Positions 9,322-17,422 of a stretch of DNA of 36,955 nucleotides are shown in pieces; position 1 is the stretch's first letter; every line of letters begins with the position of its first letter. The notes beneath the pieces are model-generated. The model searched no databases, was not told the origin of the DNA, and worked only from the letters and a program-made list of their open reading frames with translations. Source of the stretch: Mycolicibacter sinensis (GTDB lineage: Bacteria; Actinomycetota; Actinomycetes; Mycobacteriales; Mycobacteriaceae). The position numbers and the translations under genes are program-made. Location: assembly GCF_001667945.1 (NCBI RefSeq), contig NZ_LZJK01000056.1, forward strand, positions 1 to 36,955, read 5' to 3'.

Positions 9322-9824
9322 CCGAAGTTGAAGAGGTACTCGCCCGGGAGCACCACGACCATGTTGAAGACGGTGTTGATCACCAGCCCGGGCAGCCCGA
9401 GCACATAGTTGATGATGTCCTGCGGGATGGTGACCGCCTCACTGAAGGCCATCCCGAAGTCGAGGTTGACCAGGCTGGTGACCACGTTCGAGACGTCATT
9501 GAACAACGTCCCGGGCAGGCTGAACAGACTATTGAAAAACCCTTGGGCCGCAGCCAGTTCCGCGTTGAACAGCCCGGCGATGTCGAACGCATCGGCCGGG
9601 CCGGGGGTGTCGTCGGAGGCCGCGAGGTCGGCGATGATGCCGTCGATGCCGTCGATCAACGCGCTGCCGGTCAACGCCACCTCGGTCGACACCTGGGCGG
9701 ACGCCTCGGTGACCGCGTGCGTGCTGACCTCGGGTGCGGCCACCGGAGCCAACCCGGCGGCCAGCAGTACTGCCGTCGCTGCGATGCCGCTCAGCATGCC
9801 CGGGCCGGATTGCGTTGTTTCCAT
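9318..9824 (-). CDS. Small exported mycobacterial protein of unknown function
   Basis: 168 residues, unrecognised. The N-terminus (about 8-35) looks like a signal peptide: hydrophobic GIAATAVLLAAGLAPVAAP followed by Ala/Ser/Thr-rich sequence. The mature part has no Cys and is rich in Leu, Val, Phe and Asn, with repeated LPG-type turns (SLPGTLFND, LGLPGLVINT, VVLPGEYLFNFG), so it may pack against a membrane. Strong ribosome binding site GGGAGGGAG 5 nt before the ATG. It sits where H37Rv has a PPE gene, but it has neither a PE nor a PPE domain. Confidence 0.7.
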   Translation of the reverse strand: METTQSGPGMLSGIAATAVLLAAGLAPVAAPEVSTHAVTEASAQVSTEVALTGSALIDGIDGIIADLAASDDTPGPADAFDIAGLFNAELAAAQGFFNSLFSLPGTLFNDVSNVVTSLVNLDFGMAFSEAVTIPQDIINYVLGLPGLVINTVFNMVVVLPGEYLFNFG

Positions 9825-9874
9825 GGCTCCCTCCCACTTTCGACGCTGGGATACTACTCCACTTGCGGTGCGGG

Positions 9875-10330
9875 TCAGCGGTGTTCGGCGGCGGCCTTGA
9901 TCCGCTCCAGCGAGGCCTTCATGCCGGCAACCAACTCCTGCTCGAAGCTCTCGACCCCGCCCATGAACTTGTTCGTCAAAAACGTGGAGACCGAGGTGAT
10001 TCCGTCGTCGGCGCGGCGGCTCTCGGTGACCCGGGTGCCGTCGGCGGTCGGCTCAAGTTCGTAGCTCCACACGCTGTGGTTCTCGGTGACCCGGAAGGCC
10101 AGCTTGCGATCCGGGACGAATTCGGTGATGACCGAGGTGGTCGGCCAGAACAACCGGCCGCGCCGGTTGACGTTGATGGTGCGGGTGCCCGGGCGTAGCG
10201 CACCGAGCGGTTTCATCCACCGGCACTGCGGACTCCACTCCGGCATCCGCCGAAAGTCGGAGATCAGGTTCCATACCTCGGTGACCGGTGCCTTGATGTC
10301 GATCTCTGCCTTCAACAGCGGGGCTGCCAT
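9875..10330 (-). CDS. SRPBCC (START/Bet v1-like) family protein
   Basis: A 151-residue helix-grip-fold protein. The start MAAPLLKAEIDIKAPVTEVWNLISDF, then MPEWSP, and the closing long helix (about 118-147) are typical of the polyketide cyclase/dehydrase SRPBCC group, whose members bind lipids or other hydrophobic ligands; many paralogues exist in mycobacteria (for example Rv0854 to Rv0857). No catalytic residues can be assigned. An excellent ribosome binding site (AAGGAGG, 7 nt spacing) fixes the ATG. The ligand is unknown. Confidence 0.83.
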   Translation of the reverse strand: MAAPLLKAEIDIKAPVTEVWNLISDFRRMPEWSPQCRWMKPLGALRPGTRTINVNRRGRLFWPTTSVITEFVPDRKLAFRVTENHSVWSYELEPTADGTRVTESRRADDGITSVSTFLTNKFMGGVESFEQELVAGMKASLERIKAAAEHR

Positions 10331-10357
10331 GTCATTCCTCCTTGATCGGCCGCAACT

Positions 10358-10627
10358 CTATTCGTGTTCCAGTCCGGATTGGGCGCCGCGCGCACCGCGG
10401 CGCGCCGCTTCGCGCTGCACCAGAAAGATCGTGGTGCCCAGGACGCCGACCCCCAGCCCGGCCACGCTCACCGGCCGCCACGACTCCAGGCCCGGTATCG
10501 CGAACGCGGCGATGGTCGCGCAGCAGAAGCCGGCGGCCCCGGCACCGATCACCGGCCAGACCCGCAGCAGCGCGGCCGGCAGCGGTGGCGGCTCGGGGGC
10601 GGTCTCAGGCGGCAGCTCGGGGGGCAT
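10358..10627 (-). CDS. DUF2530 family two-helix membrane protein (Rv0879c-like)
   Basis: An 89-residue membrane protein with a Pro-rich cytoplasmic N-terminus (about 1-18), two transmembrane helices (about 20-42 and 50-69) and a basic C-terminus (VQREAARRGARGAQSG). Function unknown. The ATG at 10627 is preceded by TAACGT 8 nt upstream with no ribosome binding site, consistent with a leaderless transcript. It is divergent from the RNA methyltransferase gene, with start codons only 39 bp apart. A longer open frame upstream is the shadow of that gene. Confidence 0.75.
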   Translation of the reverse strand: MPPELPPETAPEPPPLPAALLRVWPVIGAGAAGFCCATIAAFAIPGLESWRPVSVAGLGVGVLGTTIFLVQREAARRGARGAQSGLEHE

Positions 10628-10635
10628 CGCCGTTG

Positions 10636-10641
10636 ACGTTA
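10636..10641 (-). promoter_or_regulatory. -10 box of the DUF2530 gene (putative leaderless)
   Basis: TAACGT on the minus strand ends 8 nt before the ATG at 10627, the spacing expected if transcription begins at or next to the start codon. It shares a 39-bp spacer with the divergent -10 box at 10654. Confidence 0.5.
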
Positions 10642-10653
10642 GCGCCTCGCCGG

Positions 10654-10659
10654 TAATGT
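10654..10659 (+). promoter_or_regulatory. -10 box of the RNA methyltransferase gene (putative leaderless)
   Basis: TAATGT ends exactly 7 nt before the GTG at 10667, and no ribosome binding site is present. This fits a leaderless mRNA and supports that GTG as start. Confidence 0.6.
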
Positions 10660-10666
10660 CGCGGCA

Positions 10667-11491
10667 GTGGCCAGGGTCATCGACGTCGTCGACATCACCG
10701 ACCCCGCCGATTCCCGGCTGGACGATTTCCGCGATCTGAACAGCATCGATCGCCGCCCGGACCTGCCCACCGGCAAGGGGCTGGTGATCGCCGAAGGGGT
10801 GCTGGTGGTGCAACGGATGCTCGCCTCGCGCTTCACGCCCCGCGCGTTGCTGGGCACCGACCGCCGCCTCACCGAGCTGGGCGACGATCTGACCGGATGC
10901 GATGCTCCCTACTTCCGGGTGTCGGCCGAGGTGATGGCCGAGGTGGTCGGCTTTCATCTCAACCGCGGCGTGCTGGCCGCCGCGTCGCGGGTGTCCGAGC
11001 CCACGGTGGCCGACCTGGTCACCGGTGCCCGCACCATCGCGGTGCTCGAGGGTGTCAACGATCACGAGAACCTGGGATCGATCTTCCGCAATGGCGCCGG
11101 TCTGGGCGTCGATGCGGTGGTGTTCGGCCCCGGCTGCGCTGACCCGCTCTACCGCCGCGCGGTGCGCGTGTCGATGGGGCACGCCCTGCTGGTGCCGTTC
11201 GCCCGTTCGGCGGACTGGCCGAAGGATCTGGCGATGCTGCGCGAGCGCGGGTTTCGGCTGCTCGCCATGACTCCGGACCCGCGGGCCGACGCGCTGTCCA
11301 CGGCCATGGCGAAGGTGCGCGGTGAGCCGGTGGCCGTGCTGGTCGGAGCGGAGGGGCCGGGCCTGTCGGAGAAGGCCATGCGTGCCAGTGACATGCGGGT
11401 GCGCATCCCGATGTCGCGGGGCACCGACTCGCTCAACGTCGCGACGGCGGCCGCGCTGGCCTTCTACGAGCGCACTAGGCTGCCGGAATGA
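10667..11491 (+). CDS. SpoU/TrmH-family RNA 2'-O-methyltransferase (Rv0881-like)
   Basis: A SPOUT-fold, SAM-dependent methyltransferase that adds a 2'-O-methyl group to rRNA or tRNA ribose. The 274 residues contain an N-terminal substrate-binding part (about 1-110) and the three SpoU motifs: motif 1 ENLGSIFRNG (about 132-141) with the catalytic Arg, motif 2 VGAEGPGLS (about 226-234) and motif 3 IPMSRGTDSLNVATAAALA (about 246-264), which form the trefoil knot. The exact target nucleotide cannot be deduced. The GTG start follows a -10 box at leaderless spacing. Its last 4 bp (ATGA) overlap the next gene. Confidence 0.9.
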   Translation: MARVIDVVDITDPADSRLDDFRDLNSIDRRPDLPTGKGLVIAEGVLVVQRMLASRFTPRALLGTDRRLTELGDDLTGCDAPYFRVSAEVMAEVVGFHLNRGVLAAASRVSEPTVADLVTGARTIAVLEGVNDHENLGSIFRNGAGLGVDAVVFGPGCADPLYRRAVRVSMGHALLVPFARSADWPKDLAMLRERGFRLLAMTPDPRADALSTAMAKVRGEPVAVLVGAEGPGLSEKAMRASDMRVRIPMSRGTDSLNVATAAALAFYERTRLPE

Positions 11492-11763
11492 GTCCGACCC
11501 AAACCACGCCGTGGGCAACGGGTTTGACTGTGGCGGCGTTCGTCGCGGCGGTGTCCGGGACCGCGATCGCGGTGCTGAGCCTGGGATTGATCCGGGTGCA
11601 CCCCGCGGTGGCGGTCGTTCTCAACCTGATCGCGGTGGGCGGGCTGGCGCCCACGGTGTGGGGCTGGCGGCGCACCCCGGTGCTGCGATGGTTGGCGCTG
11701 GGCGCCGGACTCGGCGTGGCGGGGGCGTGGCTGGTGCTTGTGGTGCTGACGGTCAGCGGTTAA
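11488..11763 (+). CDS. DUF2537 family membrane protein (Rv0882-like)
   Basis: A 91-residue protein with three hydrophobic segments (about 10-32, 40-55 and 65-88) and almost no polar loops apart from GWRRTP. Function unknown. It is translationally coupled to the RNA methyltransferase through an ATGA overlap, as in M. tuberculosis. Its TAA stop overlaps the stop codon of the convergent regulator gene (TTAA at 11760-11763). Confidence 0.78.
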   Translation: MSPTQTTPWATGLTVAAFVAAVSGTAIAVLSLGLIRVHPAVAVVLNLIAVGGLAPTVWGWRRTPVLRWLALGAGLGVAGAWLVLVVLTVSG

Positions 11764-12989
11764 GGCGCTTCGGTTCGCCAGCGCAGCGCTTCCAACGCTA
11801 CGGCCACCCGGACGCTAGAGACCTCGAGTGGTTGCGGTAGCAGTTCATTTGCCCGGGCAAGTCTGCGCGACAGGGTGTTTCGATGGGTGAACAGCCGGGT
11901 GGCGGTCCGCGAGGCGTTGCACTGTTCGTGGATGAATGTCAGGACGGTCCGCTGCAGTTCGGCGTCGGCGGACTTGAATTCCCCGAGCGTGTGGTCGATG
12001 AAGCGATCGGCCCGCTCGGCATCTGAGGTGATCAGCGCGATCAGCTCGACGTCGGCGAAAGAGGCGACCCGTCGCGCGGAGCCGAACTGGGTCATCATCT
12101 GCTGGGTTCTGACGGCGTCGTGATGGCTGCGCCGGAAGCCGTCGATCCCCGCCGCCGTCGGCCCTATCGCGACTTGCACCGGGGCGAGTGGAGCGATGGC
12201 GGTGGCGATAGCGGCCAGGTCCGGACCGGCTGCGCCGGCAAACCACACCCACCGAGCGGTGTCGTCGGCCGGCACCGACAGGGACCGGTGCCGCGCCAGG
12301 GCGTGCAGCACAGCTTCGGTGGCGCGGCCGAAACCTGCCGGGTCGACCGTCGATTCGTCGGTCCAGATCACGGCCGCGGTGTGGCTTTGCTCAAGTCGGT
12401 AGCCGAGCCTGGCCTCGGCCTGCTGCACATCGAGCGGCGCCTCGTCGAGGATCTCGGTGACGATCTCGCGGCGTTCGGCCTGTCTACCGCGCGCGGCGGC
12501 GTTCTGCTCGATCTGGACCTGGCGGCAGGTCTCGGCCACAGTCACGTCGGTGAACGACGTGATCGAGCGTGCTGAGACATCGAGAAGCTCGCGCAATTCA
12601 TCAGGGTCAGTCGTCAACCCCAGCGCCGTGCGCATCCAGGTTCGCCACGTCACGGCCTGGCCGATCCGGGACGCCTCCACGATCGCGCGTTCGTCCATGC
12701 CGCGACGGATCGCGCGGCGGATGAGGTCCAGCGGCTCGGCTCCCTTGTTGGCCTGCACCGGCTCGCCGGGACGATCGAGGTTGGCGACTGCCCAGTGCAA
12801 CAGGTGCGAGCGATTGCCTCGGCGGATGGCTTCGGCAAGCACCGGGTCGTCGACCAACGTCCGCATATACCGCGACCCGAGTGAGGCCTCGTTCAACTCG
12901 TCGAGCCACCGCTGAGAACCGTTGACGATCTCCGCCGCGCCTTGCCGCATCAGCTCGCGCACTCGCTCGGACGGCGGCTCCCAGATCAC
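11760..12989 (-). CDS. PucR/CdaR-family transcriptional regulator
   Basis: A 409-residue regulator. The N-terminal ~160 residues (EPPSERVRELMRQGAAEIV onward) are the helical region common to a large mycobacterial PucR group; the middle (about 170-290) resembles the GGDEF-like CdaR domain; the C-terminal PucR helix-turn-helix is at about 362-384 (TATRLFTHRNTLSRRLARAN). The GTG at 12989 is preferred over more upstream candidates because family members begin at this WEPPSERV-type sequence and because TACGCT lies 6 nt upstream, giving a leaderless promoter. It is divergent from the exported protein at 13123, its most likely target. The effector is unknown. Confidence 0.82.
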   Translation of the reverse strand: MIWEPPSERVRELMRQGAAEIVNGSQRWLDELNEASLGSRYMRTLVDDPVLAEAIRRGNRSHLLHWAVANLDRPGEPVQANKGAEPLDLIRRAIRRGMDERAIVEASRIGQAVTWRTWMRTALGLTTDPDELRELLDVSARSITSFTDVTVAETCRQVQIEQNAAARGRQAERREIVTEILDEAPLDVQQAEARLGYRLEQSHTAAVIWTDESTVDPAGFGRATEAVLHALARHRSLSVPADDTARWVWFAGAAGPDLAAIATAIAPLAPVQVAIGPTAAGIDGFRRSHHDAVRTQQMMTQFGSARRVASFADVELIALITSDAERADRFIDHTLGEFKSADAELQRTVLTFIHEQCNASRTATRLFTHRNTLSRRLARANELLPQPLEVSSVRVAVALEALRWRTEAP

Positions 12990-12995
12990 CGGCCC

Positions 12996-13001
12996 AGCGT
13001 A
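12996..13001 (-). promoter_or_regulatory. -10 box of the PucR-type regulator gene (putative leaderless)
   Basis: TACGCT on the minus strand ends 6 nt before the GTG at 12989 and is preceded by TGGA, giving an extended -10 look. This is the decisive evidence for that start codon. Confidence 0.6.
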
Positions 13002-13055
13002 TCCACCGCAGTGCAATGTGCACCGTGTGATCGGTGCGAGATGTCCTTGTCTGCG

Positions 13056-13073
13056 GTCGGCCCGCCTGCCGAC
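13056..13073. promoter_or_regulatory. Inverted repeat in the divergent regulator/exported-protein promoter
   Basis: GTCGGC-N6-GCCGAC, a perfect 6-bp inverted repeat between the divergent starts at 12989 and 13123. It is about 55 bp upstream of the inferred regulator transcription start and 50 bp before the exported-protein ATG, so it is a candidate operator for the PucR-type protein. Chance occurrence in GC-rich DNA is possible. Confidence 0.35.
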
Positions 13074-13122
13074 AATTGGCGGAGCGCAAAGCAGATTCAT
13101 TGGTTACGCACAGGAGCATCAC

Positions 13123-15120
13123 ATGTCATATCCACAGCCAGCAGGACTTCCGGCCGTCGAGCTCAGCAGCCGGCGCTGCGGGGTGCGATCCGGTGCGGTG
13201 CCAGCACTCGCAGTGGGTGCATCGGCAATGGTGCTGATGGCTTCGCCTGCGGTCGTCCCGCAGGCGCCGGCCGCCGCGAAGGCCGCCGTCCCGGCCTGGG
13301 CGCTGACGGCCTCGGGAGCAGCCAGCCACTACCAATCGGTGATCGACCAGATCATCGCTGCCCAGCAGCAGATCATCGAAACCAACAGCGCATATCCCTT
13401 TGCCACCGACTTCGACAAGACATTGTTGCCCGGCTACGTACAGGGCTCCGCCCTGATGCAGCTCTACTTCAATCTCGGGCAATTGAATCACGCCAACGGG
13501 TTCGATCAGGCGGCGGACAAATTCGTGTACCTGTGGAATGCTCCGGCGGCTGAGCCGCTGAACTTCTTGAACGACCCGAATCCGGACACCCAGTACTATT
13601 TCAACTCGCTCGGTGACGAAACGCAGGTGATCACCATCAGGCCCAACTCGGGAACCGAGGACCTGAGTTTCACGACGATGTCGGGTACCGGAACGCCGAC
13701 CGGCTTCACCTCGCTACACGCCTACGACCTGTCGCAATTCACTCCCAATGCCGATGGCACCTACACGATCTACGTGAGCCCAACCGAGCATGCCGGAAAC
13801 TGGGTCAATTCGGCCGGCGCGGAAACCCTGGCGATCCGCAACTCCATCGGCGACTGGGGAATGCCGCACGCTACATTGAAATTCGAATTGGAGAATCAGC
13901 CGGGGTTCACACTTCCGGTGCTGTCGGACGAGCAGATCTCGTCGATGCTGTCCAATATCGCGACGGATCTGCCGGGGGCGAATGCCAGCAGCCTGTTGTT
14001 CGGGGTTCAGCAAGCCACGAATTCGCTGCCCCCGAACTACATCACTCCGATATTGGGTACCACCGAAGCCACCCCCGGCGGGCCGTTGCTCCCCGGTCAG
14101 TTCGGCAGTGGGGTGCACTTCGAACTTCAGCCCGATCAGGCGCTGATCCTCAAGGTGCCTGTTCTGGACGCCTCCTACTCGGGCATCTCGATCGACGACG
14201 CCTGGACCACGGGCGCTCCGGCGGCGCTGGCGCAGTCGAGTCTCAACAACACCCAGGCGTTCCATGGCTCCGACGGCTTCGTCTACTACGTCGTGAGCAG
14301 CAAGGACCCGGGCGTCGCCAACTGGCTCGATAGCGGCGATCTGCGTGACGGATTGGCCGTGCTGCGCTGGCAGGGCGTGACGGGCACCGTCCCGACTGTG
14401 GCGCCGACCGCCCAGGTCGTTGACATCGCTGATGTCCGCGAGCACCTGCCCGCCGACATGCCCCTGGTCACCCCCGCGGAACGGGCAGCCGATCTGCAGG
14501 AGCGCATGCTCGAATACTTCTACGTCCAGCACCAAGACCACGACAGCGGCTGGATCACCGCCAACCTGGAGTACGACCAGCTCAAGGCGGCAGTGGGACC
14601 CGAGCAGTTCGATGCGTTGTTCGGTGCTCAACAGGATGTGCCGTCGGTGCTGGAACGGCTGATGACACCGGCGTTGGGCCCTGACACCATGTCGGTCTTC
14701 TCGTCCGCCCTGGCCGATCCGGCCGGCGCGGCGTCGGCGTTGATCAACAACCTGCCGCTGGCCGTCAAGGACATCAGCTTGCCCATGATTCTGGCGGTGT
14801 TGCGGATGGACATGTTCGTCGGTCAAACCGTCCAGGAGCTCAGCAACGGCATCTCGACCGGTCACCTGGGCGAGGTGCTCGCCGACCGGTTCTCGGCTCT
14901 GCAAACGGTGCTCGACCTGATCTTCAACGACCCGGCGACCAGCATCGGCGCCGGCTTCCTGAACGCCCGCGACGACCTGGGGGTCGCGCTCCTGCACGCC
15001 GGCAGCTACACGCTGGACGCGAACGATTTCGCCTCTGCATGGGCTGAGTTGTCAGCGTTCAACCAGACCGCATCGGAGATGTTGGCGGCAGGATTCGCCT
15101 ACCTGATCGACCTGGGATAG
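13123..15120 (+). CDS. Large exported protein with two DUF1214-like segments
   Basis: 665 residues. A signal peptide is likely (about 18-60: Arg-containing start, hydrophobic VPALAVGASAMVLMASPAVV, then Ala/Pro-rich). I recognise two stretches that resemble DUF1254/DUF1214 proteins: DPNPDTQYYFNSL (about 150-162) to AIRNSIGDWG (about 237-246), and LQPDQALILKVPVLDASYSG (about 335-354) to DPGVANWLDSGDLRDGLAVLRW (about 396-417). The last ~240 residues are helical and unassigned. Enzymatic activity is unknown. AGGAG 6 nt before the ATG fixes the start. A/T-ended codons (aat, att, gaa, caa) look commoner than in the neighbours, and the gene is absent at this place in H37Rv, suggesting lateral arrival with the divergent regulator. 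Confidence 0.72.
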   Translation: MSYPQPAGLPAVELSSRRCGVRSGAVPALAVGASAMVLMASPAVVPQAPAAAKAAVPAWALTASGAASHYQSVIDQIIAAQQQIIETNSAYPFATDFDKTLLPGYVQGSALMQLYFNLGQLNHANGFDQAADKFVYLWNAPAAEPLNFLNDPNPDTQYYFNSLGDETQVITIRPNSGTEDLSFTTMSGTGTPTGFTSLHAYDLSQFTPNADGTYTIYVSPTEHAGNWVNSAGAETLAIRNSIGDWGMPHATLKFELENQPGFTLPVLSDEQISSMLSNIATDLPGANASSLLFGVQQATNSLPPNYITPILGTTEATPGGPLLPGQFGSGVHFELQPDQALILKVPVLDASYSGISIDDAWTTGAPAALAQSSLNNTQAFHGSDGFVYYVVSSKDPGVANWLDSGDLRDGLAVLRWQGVTGTVPTVAPTAQVVDIADVREHLPADMPLVTPAERAADLQERMLEYFYVQHQDHDSGWITANLEYDQLKAAVGPEQFDALFGAQQDVPSVLERLMTPALGPDTMSVFSSALADPAGAASALINNLPLAVKDISLPMILAVLRMDMFVGQTVQELSNGISTGHLGEVLADRFSALQTVLDLIFNDPATSIGAGFLNARDDLGVALLHAGSYTLDANDFASAWAELSAFNQTASEMLAAGFAYLIDLG

Positions 15121-15124
15121 CGGG

Positions 15125-15152
15125 CCGGTTCAGCCCTGACCGGCGGAACCGG
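15125..15152. terminator. Candidate bidirectional terminator
   Basis: CCGGTTC-N14-GAACCGG, a perfect 7-bp inverted repeat spanning the 9-bp gap between two convergent genes and the 3' end of the sepH-like gene. It lacks a T-tract, which is common for mycobacterial terminators. Confidence 0.4.
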
Positions 15153-15915
15153 TGGAGCGCACCCCGAGCAGGACGTCCTCCCAACCCGGAACCGACGGCT
15201 TGCTGCGGCGCGACCGGGACGCCGAGCGCTGGCGGACCGGCTCCTCTTCGACCACCGGCGCGACCGCGGGCTCTTCGAAGTCGAGTTCGGCGACCGTGGC
15301 AACCGGCCGCAGCGGACGGTCGAAGCCCGGGTCGATCAACTCCATCGCCGCGTCGTCGACGGCGGTTACCGTGCCGCCGTGTGCGCCCGGGGTGAATCGG
15401 AAGTGGGCGACGTTGTCCGAGCGGCCCGCCTTCCACGCCAGCTGCACCGTCCAGCGTCCGTCCTCGTTGCGCCACGCGTCCCAGCTGTTCTGGTCCGGGT
15501 TCAGACCGCGGCTCATCAGTGCGCTGGTGACGACCTCCAGCAAGGTGGCCACGGCCGGCCCGTCGGCCAGCACCGGGTGGGCCGCGGCCGCCAGTTCCGC
15601 GGCGCGGGACCGCTCGAGCAGCACCGGGTGCGCGAAGCGCTCCACCCGCGAGACGTCCACGCCGGCCGCCGCGGCGACCTGCTCGACAGACGCCCCGGCG
15701 CGGATGCGAGCCTGGATGTCCTTCGGGCGCAACATGGTGCTGCCCAGATCGATCTGGGTCTGCCCGACCCGATTGCCCTCGCCGCGCACTGTCGAACGCA
15801 GCCGGTCGTCGATGCGCAGCCGGTACATGTCGGCGCGTTCGTCGTCCCCGCAGACGCTCTCGCAGATGATGTGTTTGCCGTCGACGTCGAGACCTACGAC
15901 CGTCAGTTCCCTCAT
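15130..15915 (-). CDS. sepH: SepH-like cell division protein (DUF3071)
   Basis: A 261-residue protein matching SepH, the actinobacterial FtsZ regulator that promotes Z-ring assembly. The N-terminal DUF3071 domain (about 1-170) begins RELTVVGLDVDGKHIICES and contains a helix-turn-helix-like segment (RPKDIQARIRAGASVEQVA, about 90-108). A charged linker follows, and the C-terminus keeps the conserved VPGWEDVLLGVRS motif (about 241-253). AGGAG 5 nt before the ATG fixes the start. In H37Rv the orthologue is Rv0883c, also next to serC. The domain assignment is firm; the role is by analogy with Streptomyces and M. smegmatis SepH. Confidence 0.88.
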   Translation of the reverse strand: MRELTVVGLDVDGKHIICESVCGDDERADMYRLRIDDRLRSTVRGEGNRVGQTQIDLGSTMLRPKDIQARIRAGASVEQVAAAAGVDVSRVERFAHPVLLERSRAAELAAAAHPVLADGPAVATLLEVVTSALMSRGLNPDQNSWDAWRNEDGRWTVQLAWKAGRSDNVAHFRFTPGAHGGTVTAVDDAAMELIDPGFDRPLRPVATVAELDFEEPAVAPVVEEEPVRQRSASRSRRSKPSVPGWEDVLLGVRSTGSAGQG

Positions 15916-16023
15916 GACTTCTCCTCGCGAAGGCCCGTTAGCTGCGAACTTTAGTGCAGCAACCGATCGCGGCCGCGGTGACACGCTGGGGTTATAACGA
16001 GTTGATTACGGGTGCCGAGGGAG

Positions 16024-16063
16024 AATTTGACGACGCGACACGCCCGTCTCGCGTCGTCAGATT
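16024..16063 (-). terminator. Intrinsic terminator-like hairpin downstream of serC
   Basis: An 11-bp perfect stem, TGACGACGCGA / TCGCGTCGTCA (16028-16038 and 16049-16059), with a 10-nt loop and extendable by about four further pairs (AATT/GATT). It lies 57 bp after the serC stop on the minus strand and is the strongest hairpin I found in the window. It has no long T-tract. The rest of the 204-bp serC-sepH spacer should hold the sepH promoter, which I could not place. Confidence 0.68.
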
Positions 16064-16119
16064 TCCACTCACGGCGCGCACCGGCGATGGGCGCCCGGCA
16101 ACGCCGAGTGAGTCGCGCG

Positions 16120-17283
<1,164 letters not shown>

Positions 17284-17287
17284 TTAT

Positions 17288-17303
17288 CGTGATGTAGATC
17301 ACG
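17288..17303. promoter_or_regulatory. CRP binding site between serC and the di-iron oxygenase gene
   Basis: CGTGATGTAGATCACG has perfectly symmetrical arms (CGTGAT/ATCACG) and fits the mycobacterial CRP consensus GTG-N8-CAC. M. tuberculosis CRP is known to act in the serC-Rv0885 intergenic region, the same position. Confidence 0.85.
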
Positions 17304-17379
17304 TGAGACACTCGACACCTGTCACCACCACAAGGCGGCGGAAGGTCTGGACGGGTAGTCGATACCTGCGGTACCGTTG

Positions 17380-17400
17380 TACATAGACAGGCCAAATGTA
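17380..17400. promoter_or_regulatory. Imperfect inverted repeat upstream of the di-iron oxygenase gene
   Basis: TACAT-N11-ATGTA just before the start region; the wider arms TTGTACAT and ATGTAAAC are 6/8 complementary. It overlaps the region where a -10 box (TACATA) would lie, so it could be an operator for an unidentified repressor. Weak evidence. Confidence 0.25.
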
Positions 17401-17422
17401 AACGTCAGTGGGGGTGTCTCCG

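Noticed and set aside
9318..9824. PE or PPE family member
   Set aside because: No Pro-Glu or Pro-Pro-Glu start, no YxxxD/E motif and no helical-pair pattern; only position matches a PPE gene in H37Rv.
10628..11518. N-terminal extension of the DUF2530 protein to 386 residues
   Set aside because: The extension is the antisense of the SpoU methyltransferase; the short form has the expected family length and its own promoter.
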